DNA of 64,000 nucleotides from Lepas anatifera (GCA_034440635.1 JAOTON010001673.1:559001-623000), one strand, 5' to 3'; numbered from the stretch's first letter, positions 9,788 through 20,829 are shown. Notes: generated by a model from the letters alone, not told the origin. Made by a program: numbers and translations.

Positions 9788-11521
9788 ATTTATAAAAACA
9801 TTATATTGCACCACATAAACGCGTTTCGTATTCACTTCATCAGTATGCAGCACAATACAAGTATGAATCGAAACAGGAATATTCAAACATCAACTTTGAA
9901 TTTCGGCAATCATGTCATGCGAACAATTTTTCAACAGTCCTTCAGCAAAAAAGGTTTTCCGAATATTAGCACAGAGGCCACAGTGTGCACACATTCATAC
10001 CATAAAAACGCGACTTCAGAATAAAATAGTACCATAATTCTCAGTATTTCAAAACAATTAACTCTGGTATAAGCTTGTAATGAATTTAGCTGTCAGAGTG
10101 CTTAAGTTAATGAAACCCATACGTTGTCTGATAGTTGTTTGATAAAATGAAAGAAGCTTCTACGATTTTCCTAGCGCTTTTGCTTATATTTTTGGCTACA
10201 ATTTTTTGCCCCTCCCCAGTTCGGTAAATGTTTACAATCCATGCTATGTACTACTAATGCGTTACTCTCTCTATTATGTATAAAATCTCTCCTATGTTCT
10301 GCTAATCTTATTTTCAAACCCCTATGTGTTTCACCATAATATTATTTCGGGCAACCTGTACATGGAACATTGTAGACTATACTATTTTCCTGAGTATTTT
10401 CCGACTTGCAGTAACTACTGAACATATCCCCCATTTTTCTCCCTGACCTTTCAATTAGAACTACATTTACTCCTCTAAGTTTTTTATTCAAAGCTTCCGT
10501 TTGTGAGGATTGAGGAACAGTGATTACTCTCTGATATTCCTTTTTATTTTTAGTATTTGATTTCTTTCTTATTTGTTTAGCCTTATTTTTGCATGTAATG
10601 AGCAGAGCCTTCGGATATCCTAACCTTTCAAAAATTTCAAATATATGGCCTATTTCTTCGTTGAGGAACTCTATGCTGCAAATTCTAAAGGCTCTCAAAA
10701 AGAATCCTATGACTATACCTGTTTTTGTTTTTGGGCTATGTGCAGATAAGTAGTGAACATAATCCCCCTTGTTAGTTGATTTCTGTTGACTTTAAACTTA
10801 ACCTCCTCATCGTTCCTAACTATTAATACGTCCAAAAATGGCAACTTTCCTTCATTCTCCTCTTCTAATGTGAACTGAATTTTACTTTCTACGTTATTTA
10901 AATCGTTGAGCTTAGATATTAAATTTAGTTCTTGCGGTGCTATGATCAAACGTCATCACAATATTGTAACCAAGTTACATCAGAGCCTATGATAGCATGA
11001 AAATGTTCCACTTCCAAAAACTCCATATATAAACATGCGGCTACAGGACTTAATGGTGAGCCCATGGCTAACCCTTCACGCTGAGAATATTCCTCATTGT
11101 TAAAAATAAAGGGGTCAAATTTAAGACATAGTTCGATTGCCTTTGCATATGCTGCCTTTGTGAGAGGTAAATTATCATCCTGCATCATGTCTATCACACG
11201 TTTGATAGCACACATCGCTCCCTCAACTGTTACATTTGTAAATAATGCTTTGACATCAAAACTTGCTAGTTTCTTAGACTGAAAACTTATATCTTCCAAA
11301 TGATTTAATAAATCCCCGAATTCTTCAAGTGAGACATGCTAATAGATCCTAACATTTTTGACAGAGGCTTAGCCAGTACCTTAGCGAGCTGATGAGGAGC
11401 GCTACCAATTCCAGAAGTTATGGGTCGCATTGGGATTCCTGGTTTGTGTGTCTTCAGGAGGCCCCTCAAACGTGGTGCTACCGGGTCTTCTTCGATCAGA
11501 TGTAAAAGTTTTTTCCCTTTA

Positions 11522-11558
11522 TTAGTTTTTGAAATTCGCCTAAACATCATTGTAACTT
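11522..11558 (-). repeat. Terminal inverted copy at the PLE 5' end (right)
   Basis: Partner of 9751-9787. It contains the start codon region of the PLE RT frame on the minus strand. Confidence 0.85.
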
Positions 11559-11581
11559 ATATTTGTCACTATGAACACAAC

Positions 11582-11587
<6 letters not shown>

Positions 11588-11640
<53 letters not shown>
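11588..11640. repeat. (AT)n microsatellite at the PLE/LINE junction
   Basis: About 26 AT dinucleotides separate the PLE from the LINE. A shorter AT run (9735-9750) is at the other junction. The element appears to have inserted at, or generated, an AT tract. Confidence 0.9.
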
Positions 11641-11641
<1 letters not shown>

Positions 11642-12000
11642 CAGTACCCTTTCCTTTATGCTCAGATGGAGATGAGTGTTCAAAAGAGTAATCTTGCAAG
11701 TTATATGAGTTTGATAGTCCTGGGGCAAGCCAAAGTTCTGATACTAGAATGATCTGAGGCTTTGAGCTGTGGGAGGATATAAAGTGTTGAAGTGAGTCAA
11801 AATTTTTAGGAATGGATCATATATTTACCTGGACAATTGATACCCTGTCTGCATGCACTTTTAAGTTGTTGAGGTTAAATATAGTTTTGTAATCATATGA
11901 CTAATATTTCACGGACGTTGCATGATGGCTGGGCACCACTATGGTCAAATCCTGAGAAGTCTGGGCTAAATCTATTCCTAGAGCTATTTGGAACAGGACT
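11641..12000 (-). pseudogene. LINE copy 1, 5' part of the endonuclease frame
   Basis: This resumes the LINE after the PLE insertion. The plus-strand text attccagtaccctttcct corresponds to LINE copy 2 near 37904-37922, and 11745-11900 corresponds to 38000-38140, which encodes the EN start (IIHVNIRSLPKNFDSLQAFI in copy 2). This shows that copy 1 is one element split by the PLE. Confidence 0.7.
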
Positions 12001-12340
12001 AGTACTTTTGAACTAGTATAATTGACTGATTGGCAAAAGATACACCACTAACAAAAACTGAAGGTCCAAACTTGCTGGCTTTTTCTTTTCCAAAAACGAA
12101 AGAAAAAGTGCAACACAGTAGCAATAAACAAATGGGTACTGAGAACAGAACTAGTTATACACACAGAAAAAGCAAGAGCCTGCTCCTTATGCTTCGTTTA
12201 CAGGTAGATCAGGAAGCACAAAACAATTTTTGTAAGACTGAAATACATGGCTTAAAAATAAGAAAGAAAAAGAATCCAGAGTAAGGTCATTTTAGAAACT
12301 GGAGCAAAGATGACATTTACTCTGAGTGAAAACGCTCTAC
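12001..12340. other. Intergenic, nothing recognised
   Basis: AT-rich sequence beyond the LINE 5' end. No ORF1 of the LINE is visible here. Confidence 0.4.
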
Positions 12341-12343
12341 CAA

Positions 12344-12565
12344 GCCGCCCGGTAGCTCAGTTGGTAGAGCGTTGGGCTCCGGCCCACTGCTCAGAAGCAT
12401 GCAGTGGCAGTGCATGTCCAGGCCTGGGATCGGTTCCCCTGAGACGCTCCGGCGCCAATAGTTTACCCGACGTACAGGTCGGCTGGCAACTGACTGGTGA
12501 GAGGGTGACCTGAGGCGGGCGGCCGTCCCTGTGCTTTGTGGGACGTTAAGCTTTGGCTTCTAAAT
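12344..12565 (+). mobile_element. tRNA-derived SINE
   Basis: It starts with a tRNA-like head carrying a good A box (tagctcagttggtagagcg, 12352-12370) and a degenerate B box (near 12424-12440). A body follows with ctgtgctttgtgggacgtta. There is no closed cloverleaf, so it is a Pol III-type SINE rather than a tRNA gene. Confidence 0.65.
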
Positions 12566-12584
12566 TAACCCTCCATTGAGGCCA

Positions 12585-12745
12585 GTCTGCAGAACGTGGC
12601 AGGCGACTCGACGGGGCGCTTGGGGCAGCTCAAAGCCTGCCCCAATTGGGGCAGAAATTTGGATGCTGGGGCAGACTCCTCCAATAGGAGGGTATTTTTA
12701 CTGATACATTTTTATCTACTCCATTTTAAACGAAACACCCAGAAA
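12585..12745 (+). repeat. Dispersed repeat, second copy at 32410-32575
   Basis: It runs from ccagtctgcagaacgtggca to actccattttaaacgaaac. The copy at about 32410-32575 is clearly homologous throughout and shares gcgcttggggcag and cctgccccaattggg. It is non-coding. Confidence 0.75.
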
Positions 12746-12749
12746 TGAA

Positions 12750-12930
12750 ATAAAACTGTGCATCCAACTCGACGACGACAACGCACTCACCACCCTCCAC
12801 GCAAAGCAGCAGCTACCTTGCATTCATGATGCGCGACTTCAAGAATACTTTTATTCAAAGGTATATTTACGAGCGAAGTCTTTTCCCCTTCAGACGTCAT
12901 TTGCCTCTGCTTTCAGGCCGTATAATCCAG
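12750..12930 (+). repeat. Dispersed repeat, second copy at 50685-50880
   Basis: It shares ttgcattcatgat, acctttattcaaaag-type sequence, gacgtcatttgcc and ctgctttcaggc with 50685-50880 in the same order. The family is not known to me. It may be the 3' part of a SINE or LINE. Confidence 0.65.
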
Positions 12931-13615
12931 ACCCCGTTCAAGTTGTTTGGCAGCATTACGTCATCATGGCTGGAGAGGCACTACAGTTACTATGTAGGGC
13001 TTTGGAGAAATTGCACTTTTTCGAAGCTATAAATAACCTATTTTAGAACTGTATCAACAGAAGTTATCTGGTTGAACAGAAAGCTAAAAGATTTTTATTT
13101 GTGAAACCATCAGACATTTTGCAAAAACTCCAGTCAAGAATATTATTTTTACAAATTTTCCAGAGCGTGTCACAATAAGGACAGGTTCAGCACTATCAGC
13201 TGTTTGCAGTAAGACTAATCTCGATTTTGATTGGCTGTTGATTTCTGACCTTTGGTTGGCTGTTGGTGGTACCTGCAGCAGAAGACAATAAACACCGGTG
13301 ATCTCTTGAGCGAAGGTAAATTTATATCTCTCGGCTATTAAGTAGGCCTGAGTTGATCAAATAAATGCATGCCCTTCCAACAAATTCTTTGAAGTGTTAT
13401 AATTTTTTCATTAGATTTAAGAAAATACGCTGCTCGCCGTTGAGATCAAGGTTACTGTCAAATGGGTGAAACAAGTTGATTTCGATTTATACTAGATTGG
13501 TGCCAAATACGCCCAAACTTGGTATGTTCCAGTTGATCCTTCCAAGAATCTCCTATAACTTAGTAGGAAAGGGCGGTGACGTCATCATGGGAGGACTATA
13601 TTTAGTAGGAAACTT
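12931..13615. other. Intergenic, nothing recognised
   Basis: AT-rich DNA without a supported gene or repeat boundary. Confidence 0.4.
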
Positions 13616-13964
13616 GGTTGTACCCATGGAATAGAGATACCTGGAATGGAGACCTCAATGCAAACCCGCCCCGCTTTTGGGTGCCAATCTAGGACATGAA
13701 AAAATCCTTCGGTAAGTAAAGCTCGGTAAGGACCAATGTAAAGTCTATGGGAGATGTGGTGGCCGATGACTTTGATGCGTCATAACTTATAAACCGTGGC
13801 TTGCACAGGAAAACGACCATGCATTTCGGAAAGCCCAATCTGTGGTGCGTCCACTAAAATACATTTTAGGCATGAAATACCTAAAATCTTAGAGCAAAGC
13901 GAAGGAGAAATCAGAATCTGATACTGCAGCTCAACTTGTATTATAACATGTTTTAAGCGCGCGC

Positions 13965-14040
13965 GGCCCAGCGCCGTAATAGCGCAGTGTGTTAATCCTC
14001 GTCTAGTAATTGAAAGATCCGGGTTCGAATCCCAAGCGTC
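13965..14040 (+). other. tRNA-like sequence 1 (degenerate)
   Basis: A-box-like taatagcgcagtgtg is followed by a perfect-looking B box (gggttcgaatccc, 14021-14033). Acceptor and anticodon stems do not close well. This is probably a tRNA-derived pseudogene or a Pol III promoter carried by the surrounding TIR element. Confidence 0.45.
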
Positions 14041-14069
14041 GAACTTTTCATCTTCATAATGGTAATTTC

Positions 14070-14145
14070 GTCGCTCAATAGCGCAGTTGGCAGCATGCTT
14101 GTCTAGCAATCGTAGTGTTCCGGGTTCGAATCCGGGCTCACGCTG
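14070..14145 (+). other. tRNA-like sequence 2 (degenerate)
   Basis: A box aatagcgcagttggcagca and B box gggttcgaatccggg (14122-14136) are present with normal spacing. The loop region reads gtctagcaatc. The T arm pairs (ccggg with cccgg-type), while the acceptor stem does not. It is a tRNA-like relic, possibly still bound by TFIIIC. Confidence 0.45.
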
Positions 14146-14400
14146 ATTTTGCATTCATATTTTATGGTTATTATGCAAATATTTAGGTTTATATTGGATA
14201 AATAATACCTCAGTAGTAGCTGTTTCCTCTGGGTTGAAGTAAGGCACGCGCAAAGGCCTGTTTTTTGTTAAATATTTTACTGCCGTCTATATTGTAATGT
14301 TCTTGGCTATTTACCCAATTCTTTTTAATGAGCCCCACAAAAGCATCCCAGAAATCAACGAGCCTTCCGTTCCAGGTATCTGTATTCCATGGTTGTACCC

Positions 14401-15307
14401 GTAGTTAAAGTACCCTGGTATAATCTAAACTTTACAAAATTTTTCAATTGATAACTAAATTTGAAAAAGAATAATATTTTCTAAAGCTAAAGCATTTCCC
14501 CCATTTTCCCAAATTTTCATGAAAGCATAACAAAATTTGGAATATTTTCACAAGATTCAAGCAAAGAAAGATTCCCGTACGCCCTTGTGACGTCACATCA
14601 CTGACCGGCATTTGTTCTTGGGGGAAGGGGCTGACATGATTTTCTTATGAACGGTGGACCCTTTGAACAGTGGACCTTTTAATATACACCCGATTTGCCG
14701 GCCTTTGGTGATCATAACATAGCAGAGGAAATGCAAAAAACTACATACAGGGAAATTTTATTTCGAGTTCTTAGATTTTTTTGTAACTAAAACTTAGTTT
14801 AGATTAAAAATTTACAAAGAAAATTAAATTTAGCTTTCGGTGTGTCACGTTTCGGAGACTGTGGCTACTACCCATCATGCCCGTGAGAACAAGCTTGAAC
14901 GAATTTAAAGTATAATTATAAACATGTATTTTATTACACAAAACTATGGTCAATGCAATACAAAATTCATGACAACAAAAAACGCAATCGAAACATCAAC
15001 CGTCCAGGTGTAAAAGTGGCCCGTTTGAAACAAAGAAGCCAACACAATGAGTCGAAAGGGGAAAATTCTTGAGTAGGTACCAGCAGACTTCAGTCAGGGC
15101 TAAAGTCTGCTAAATCTGCAACTGTTCAATCTGAAAAGCCTTAACGTATTAATTATGGGCTAAGTAATCCTCTCCCAATAGTTACGAGAAGGGTTGTATC
15201 AGGGATACGGATGAATTGCATGGACGTGGGAAGTAGGAGGCGGGGGGGTGAGCAGTGGTGTCCCTCGAATTTGTGAAGCGCAGGCAGGGATGTGGCCATA
15301 ACGTCTC
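14401..15307. other. Intergenic, nothing recognised
   Basis: AT-rich sequence with a GC-richer patch at 15225-15260. No gene is supported on either strand. Confidence 0.4.
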
Positions 15308-15311
15308 GGGA

Positions 15312-15500
15312 CTTGTTAGACTTTAACTTTTGTTTTTGCGTTTATTCCATCAGCGCGGCATGTCTTGCACTTTTCCTGGCCCGCAATTTTTACAGCAAAT
15401 CTTTTTTACCTAATTTTTAGTCGTGGCTACATGTGATAATATAGTGTTTTTGGAAAAGAAATGAGTCTGTGGCGGCACCCGTAATGAGCTGTGTAGTCGG
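15312..15500 (+). repeat. 190-bp repeat, second copy at 18010-18195
   Basis: It begins gacttgttagacttt and ends near cacccgtaatgagctg. The copy at 18010-18195 matches along its length. The two copies flank the 2.5-kb module between them in direct orientation. Confidence 0.8.
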
Positions 15501-15509
15501 CGTAGGCAG

Positions 15510-18009
15510 TGTGGGGTGCCTACCCATTTAAACAGGTCCTAAATAAGCTCAGGGGCCCAAAACTAGCCCAGACACGCTGAGGGGGCCCCCAAGCAGCTCA
15601 GGAGGCCCATGCAAACTAAGATGGCCAGAGTAGCTGGGTGTCTCGACGAACTCATGGGGCCCAGATACGCACAACGGGCCCCAAACAAGCTGAAGGGGCC
15701 TATATCAGTTAAACGAACACGATACCAGCCCAGGGGACCCTTGCCAGCTCAAGGGACACTAATCCAGCTAGGGGTCCTACGACCAAACCAGAGGCCTCTG
15801 AAGTAAATCCTCTTACGGGACCTAGACCAGCTCATGGCTGCCACAATAATTTCACCTATAGGGCTATTTTTACCTTGGGGGCCCAAAGCAGCGAAGGATC
15901 TAAGGCCAAGCCATTCAGCACCTGTACAATACCCTTTCACGGTCCCAGAACAGTCCAGGGGCCCCGAAAAGCTCAGAAGGCTCCAGTGGCGACACATTCA
16001 AGTTCAGTGTGAGGGCCTGGTTATCTAAAGCGGTCCCAGATCAGCTGAGGGTACTCAATATCAGCTCAGGGTAGCCACCAAAAACTCAGGGGCCCAGGCC
16101 CGCAGAGGCTCTGCGGCCTCTGATGCTTAGGTTAGCGTCAATCGGGGATTTCAGTAAGGACCCAGCGTTAGTCAAGTCAACTGCGATCGAACCATCTGGT
16201 TCGAAAATTACCTTGCAGGCCATACTCAGCAGGTACAGATGCGTACTGGCGGTAGCCCTCCAGAATACGGTCTGGGCGGAGATGACCATCTCTCGTCATC
16301 TCGTGACATTCCTATGGGAATATTTCAAGGATGTGCTCTAAGTTGCACACTGTTCTCCCTCTACGCTAACGACCTTAGTCTGTGTGTTGGAGACGACCTC
16401 CTCGTCGTTCAATATTGCGATGATGCGCAGTTACTAGTTAGCGGTAAGAAGCGTGATTTGCCGCAGTTGATCGCACGCATGGAGCTAGCTCTGGAGTCTG
16501 TTTTCCAGTGGTGTTGCCACAACAAAATGAAGCTTAATGCGAGAAAGACTCAAATTATCATCCTAGGAAGCCCAGCTATGTTACGCGGCCTCCCCCTGTA
16601 AGACTAAATTTCTGCGGCTCGAACGTTCAAGAAACCCGTTTGGTTAAAAATCTTGGAGTTACCATTGATCGGCACCTAAATTATCAGTCTCATATTGATA
16701 CTGTGACACGGAAATGTACTGGCATACTTGTCGCACTCAGTCACACCCGTCATTTACTGCCGCGCACTGCACTGAAAACTGTTGTCCAGGCCTTGGTTTT
16801 GTCAATTGTTCAGTACTGTGCATCTGTATACGGAAGTTGCTGCAACACACAGGTCCATCGCGTTCAAAAGATTGTGAATTTTTGCGCCAGAGTGGTGACT
16901 GGTCGACGACGATGTGATCACATCTCCGATGCACTGCCTCAGCTAGGGGTGGTACACTGCGAAGCAAATGATTGATTTTCGGACTGTATGTGCACTGCGG
17001 CGCATACTTGTGGCAGCTGCTCCGACTCCGCTGGTAAATACAATTGGCCTGCGCGCCAACGCCCTCCACTCTCATGATACGCGCCGTGCCGAACTTTTCA
17101 CTTTGCCGCAAATCAGAACAGAAGCTGGCCGTCGCAGAATTAACTACCGCGGTGTTCAGTTGTTAGATTCCTGTGGACTGGACCCATTTGATCTGTCCTT
17201 CCAGGCAACGCTGAAGTCATTGTTTCTAACCAGTCCTGGCTGAATAATTGTAGACATTTGGACTACTTTTGTTTCCATTTACCTTTTTAGAATTTTAGCA
17301 TTTAGCATTTTTACTATCATTTTAGTATTTTGTGATACTTCTTATGGCGTGTGTGATTGGGTGAACTGTACTCTTATTATTGGCGTGCTGCGAACTTGTG
17401 TGTATGTATCTTGTTACGGCGTTTCATTCTCTGCTTTTACCTTACGAACCCATTGGTTTTAATTTTTTGACGTGACAAGTGAAAAGCCACGGCTAGTGGA
17501 CCTTCGTCGAATAAACTGAAACTGAAACTGTGGAGGTGTTCACTGCGATAAGTTCACCAAAGTTCACTGTATTCATTGTTAATAGCGCTTACTGTAGCGT
17601 CAATCAGGGTTTCTATAGGGGCCCAGCGTTAGCCGAGCAACTATGATATGTGGATGTGGTCGATACGACACCTCAGTTTTCAAGACCGAAGTTAGCTGTA
17701 TTCTTTGCTAATCGTGCTTCAGTTAGCATCAGTGGGGGCGTCCAGTATTTTCTACCAAGGTACCAGTCATTACGTTCTGGGCGAAACCCTGCCGGTCCGA
17801 AATATGTTTGATGGTAAACGTGAACATATCTCACTGAAAGGTAGCTTTCATGAAAATAAGGATTTACAAATACGCTTTCAAACACGTCTTTTCTTCGACA
17901 CTGGCCGCCTATTGGGTGGTAAATTGGTGCCCCTCGGATTCGGCGCCCACCAGGTTCGGCGCCCCTCTCCCGAGCCTGCCCCCTAACGAAATCCTAGATT
18001 CGTCACTGG
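15510..18009 (+). mobile_element. hAT-like end module (GGGCCC/AGCTCAGGG-rich), copy 2
   Basis: This stretch is homologous to 47640-49241, the right-hand part of the 7.16-kb insertion. Shared landmarks include gtggggtgcctacc, repeated gctcaggggccc motifs, gataccgacacctcag-type sequence, a tttctaccaaggtaccagtcat segment and a GGCGCC-rich end, finishing at the same terminus (cctagattcgtcactg, ending 18009). Here a LINE fragment interrupts it at 16189-17540. The matching left terminus was not found, so the copy is truncated or rearranged. Confidence 0.7.
16189..17540 (+). pseudogene. 5'-truncated non-LTR retrotransposon, RT C-terminal half
   Basis: It encodes the late RT and thumb: GIFQGCALSCTLFSLYANDL, the catalytic VQYCDDAQLLV (near 16420), FQWCCHNKMKLNARKTQI, VKNLGVTIDRHL, then a C-terminal region ending near 17240. 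Frames shift near 16600 and 16970. It ends in a short tandem tail (gaaactgaaactg, 17515-17530), as many LINEs do. It is inserted in the end module described at 15510-18009; the same module at 48340-48370 lacks it. Confidence 0.75.
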
Positions 18010-18195
18010 ACTTGTTAGACTTTGATTTTTGCTTTTGCTTTCATTCCATCAGCGCAGCCTGTCTTGCACTTATCCTGAACCGCACTTATTGGAGCAAAAA
18101 ATATTTTTACCTAATTTTTCGTTGTAGCTACATGTCATAATAATATAGTGTTTTTGGCAAAAACGAATCTGTGGCGACACCCCTAATGAGCTGCA
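18010..18195 (+). repeat. 190-bp repeat, copy of 15312-15500
   Basis: It starts directly after the gtcactg terminus of the end module and matches 15312-15500 throughout. Confidence 0.8.
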
Positions 18196-19137
18196 TGTAC
18201 ATTGGGGTGAGTTGTATCACTGTTAAAACATACCCCACCTGGCCCTGATACAACTTGTAGGGGGAAAGTGGGGGGTCACGGACACCGTAATGATAGTGTG
18301 AGTTTTTGATGACTTAATGAGCTTGTTTCGTTCCAATTTTGGCCGTAGAGATACTTCAGACATCCATCTACCACTGTGCAAGCAGCCATGTGTCTGTAAT
18401 TATCATATCAAAATTTGCGCAAAGTTTAGAAAAAAGTAGCAAAAGTCCATTTCGCCCATTTAATGGGGTAACATGGTCACCCCATGGGGAAAGATGGACA
18501 AGATGAACAAAGTGATCGAACCAAGCCTTGGATATTTCCATCTGCATCCACCCACTAGGCGACTGTCGTCCGCCGCGGGGAAGGGGGTATTTTCTTAGTT
18601 TTTCCGTCAAAGGGTCAAAGGGGGTTATGCCTTTCATTAATTTTTTAATGACGGTGGATAAAAGTATCAAGGGCTGTCGTCGAACTGTGCATAGGTTGAT
18701 CCAGGATCACCGATCAGGGGGCGGGTATCTTGCGGGGGGCGCCATCCGGATCGGGGGCGGGCGCGCACCCAGGGGGAGGCAGCGGGCCCGGTCCCCCCAA
18801 ACGCTTTGGCTCCAAGGTGCCGCTCCCATCCATGTGGAGCGCCGAAGGCGCCCATCGAGGGGAAGGATGAGCCTTCACTTGACTTTTAGAGGCAGTGCTA
18901 CACTGACTGCTGCCCCTCTACCCAACATGCCGCCCCCCTACACCGACTTTGCTGCCCCTGCACCCAACAAGCCGCCCCCTAAAAAATTACACTAGGTCTG
19001 TGGAGCAAACAATTCACCGCTCTCACCCCCCTCCCCCCAGGATGCGAAAATTGGCCGCGATTTGGGCGAACAAGTGCGTCCCCTGATGCAAAATACCGCT
19101 CCCTCTACCGGCCTGCTGCCCCTCTCGTCAGCCGAGA
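18196..19137. other. Intergenic, nothing recognised
   Basis: C/G-rich stretches at 18710-19060 contain repeated gccgcccc and ctgcccct motifs resembling transposon subterminal sequence. No gene is supported. Confidence 0.35.
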
Positions 19138-19224
19138 GGGGGCATTTTATGTAACAGGATGATATTATTTATGTTTACATTGTATTGTATAATTATTTAT
19201 CATCCTGTTACATAAAATGCCCCC
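19138..19224. repeat. Perfect 27-bp inverted repeat (hairpin), 33-nt spacer
   Basis: The left arm (19138-19164, gggggcattttatgtaacag at its outer part) is perfectly complementary to the right arm (19198-19224). It could form a long hairpin. It is likely a very short fold-back element. Confidence 0.9.
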
Positions 19225-19449
19225 CCTTTTTTGGTAGCTGACGCTGCTATTTACCACACACTTCCCTTGTTTCTGTTACCTGTTACCTGTTATTATATAT
19301 CTCCCCCTTTATATTTACCTTCCCTTTCCACTTCTTTATCACGCAGGATCGTATGTTTACATAATCATGTGTTTCCCCTCGTGCCATGCCTTTTTAGTTT
19401 CACTCATCGTCATACCTTTATATTATAATTCATGACCTGTACTAACTTG

Positions 19450-19480
19450 CTGACGAAGATATATAAAATATATATCGAAA
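19450..19480 (+). ncRNA. Hammerhead-ribozyme-like core (CTGACGA, 8-bp stem, GAAA)
   Basis: CTGACGA (19450-19456) is followed by a perfect 8-bp hairpin (19458-19465 with 19469-19476, AAA loop) and GAAA (19477-19480). This is the order of the hammerhead core: CUGANGA, stem II, GAAA. Hammerhead motifs are known from Penelope-like element termini. Stems I and III are not convincing, and one unpaired base precedes stem II, so this is a candidate only. Confidence 0.3.
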
Positions 19481-19574
19481 GCGCTCCGAAAACGATTTTT
19501 ACCTAGTGGAGTAATTCCCTCACTTATACTACATCTCAATGACATCAAGAGGGAGCTTAGAATTTGGAGCCATA

Positions 19575-19910
19575 TTAATAATATTTGAATGGTTGCCTAC
19601 TTCGCAAATATTCTCCCACTTGTTTTTCGAAGGATTTATTTAATACGCTTATCTTGATTGATTCTGGTAGTTCGTTGAAAATTATAGTTGTGATTGGCAG
19701 AAAATATATTTTGGGGTTTGTTGTTCCTTGCATTAATTCAGTTCTTTGGTGCGCGTTTCGGAGTGAGCTGTCCGTATTGTTCTGCCTCCAATTATGTAAA
19801 ATGCTTTGGATATAGTTGCGCAAATGTCCACGGGTGAGGTTGTGGAAGAGCTGCAGTTTGTGGATTTCGCGTCTTGTCTTGAGTGATGTCCAGTCGAGAT
19901 CAGTCTAGCC
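19575..19910 (-). pseudogene. LINE ORF2 C-terminal fragment
   Basis: The minus-strand frame encodes RNYIQSILHNWRQNN, then FNELPESIKISVLNKSFEKQ and GEYLRSRQPFKYY. The family-wide feature is a [FN]NLP..I...... SFK..L..YL ending of LINE ORF2 proteins. Only the tail is present. Confidence 0.5.
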
Positions 19911-20825
19911 GAGTCCCCTCCCCTCCTTTCTCGCCAACAGCCAGATCTTATCCACCCTGTCTGGTTTTGGTAGTTTGTAAAGATAAAATCACGATTTTAC
20001 CCAGGTAGTCTCCCCAACTTTTTTAGATCCGTTACTGGGCAAGTGAACGTTGGATCCTCGGCAGTTCATCATGGATACAGTTTTTACACTTTGTCAGAGT
20101 TAAAGCTATGTCTTATCCTAACATATGCACTCAGTTTAACTTGTGAGTGAAAAAACGCAATTGTTTTGCTTATCATCTTTAAGATGATGACATTCACTAC
20201 ATCGGTTCGTAATTTAAACATACGATTTTAACAATATTTTAAGGCCGGCGACTACATTGTGTTCTGCTAGAACCAGTCGGAAAAACGATGGTACTACGTT
20301 AACGATACCTCACTCAAGGAGGTGCCGGCAATAGAAGCGAGAGAGGCATCAGCGTACATGCTTTATTACACCACAAAAGTGGTTCATAATCGTGGAATAA
20401 TTTTGAAGTGATAGTATTCATGGAAAGAGTGTCATATTGTTATTGGATATATTCGCACGGAATTTTTCAACCATTAACGCTGGCATACAATAACATGGAC
20501 GTTAATATAACAATTAAGCGCACACCCATGATGACTAAATGGATGACACTTTTTTAATACGGACCAAAACCATGATGTCTATTCCCGTGCATCATCTCCA
20601 TCCTTTCTTTGATTGCTTTCTAATATTTGTATATCAATGCATTCGGTTAAAACACACCATTGGGGGTACACTGGTTCAGTACGCGCCATGACTCAGGATA
20701 TGTTTCTCCAAGGCAACCTGGGTATAATACCTGCCAAACAGTTCGTAAAATGCCTGCATACATGCTTCTGAGAGCATGGATTTGCAGAATTATATGTTTT
20801 AGGTTGCCGGGCAACCACCCCCTCC
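19911..20825. other. Intergenic, nothing recognised
   Basis: AT-rich. No conserved coding segment or repeat border was identified. Confidence 0.4.
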
Positions 20826-20829
20826 TTAA

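Larger units (their letters stand above)
9751..11588 (-). mobile_element. Penelope-like retroelement (EN+), degraded, nested in LINE copy 1
   Basis: On the minus strand, the RT pieces in order are LRGLLKTHKPGIPMRPITSG (11550-11305), SFDVKALFTNVTV and the active-site LQYCDDV (11299-10946), and FLDVLIVRNDE (10949-10713). A linker follows, then a C-terminal GIY-YIG nuclease (NVPCTGCPK, then YYGETHRGLKIRLAEHRRD and NALVVHSMDC, about 10390-10230). KTHKP, the LFTNV palm and a C-terminal GIY-YIG define EN+ Penelope-like elements. There is a +1 break right after YCDDV and stops in the nuclease, so it is inactive. It lies within LINE copy 1 at an AT run; the LINE resumes at about 11640. Confidence 0.88.
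13626..14390. mobile_element. TIR element of 765 bp with a perfect 10-bp TSD
   Basis: The two ends are inverted copies of about 25 bp (left atggaatagagatacctgga, with single-base differences on the right). The 10 bp ggttgtaccc is repeated directly on both sides (13616-13625 and 14391-14400). There is no transposase frame. A 9-10 bp duplication points to a Mutator-like superfamily, but the TIR sequence is not one I recognise. Inside are two tRNA-like sequences in tandem. Confidence 0.85.

Noticed and set aside
12344..12416. Functional tRNA gene
   Set aside because: The A box is good but the B box and the acceptor and anticodon stems do not form a cloverleaf; it fits a SINE head better.
13780..14154. 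A 124-codon minus-strand protein with GFEPGTLRLLDKH
   Set aside because: It is the reverse reading of two tRNA-like sequences; such PGFEPGT frames are a common false prediction from B-box regions.
16086..16341. TSD for the LINE fragment at 16189-17540
   Set aside because: actgcgat occurs on both sides, but the host module itself is duplicated here, so the repeat cannot be assigned to the insertion.
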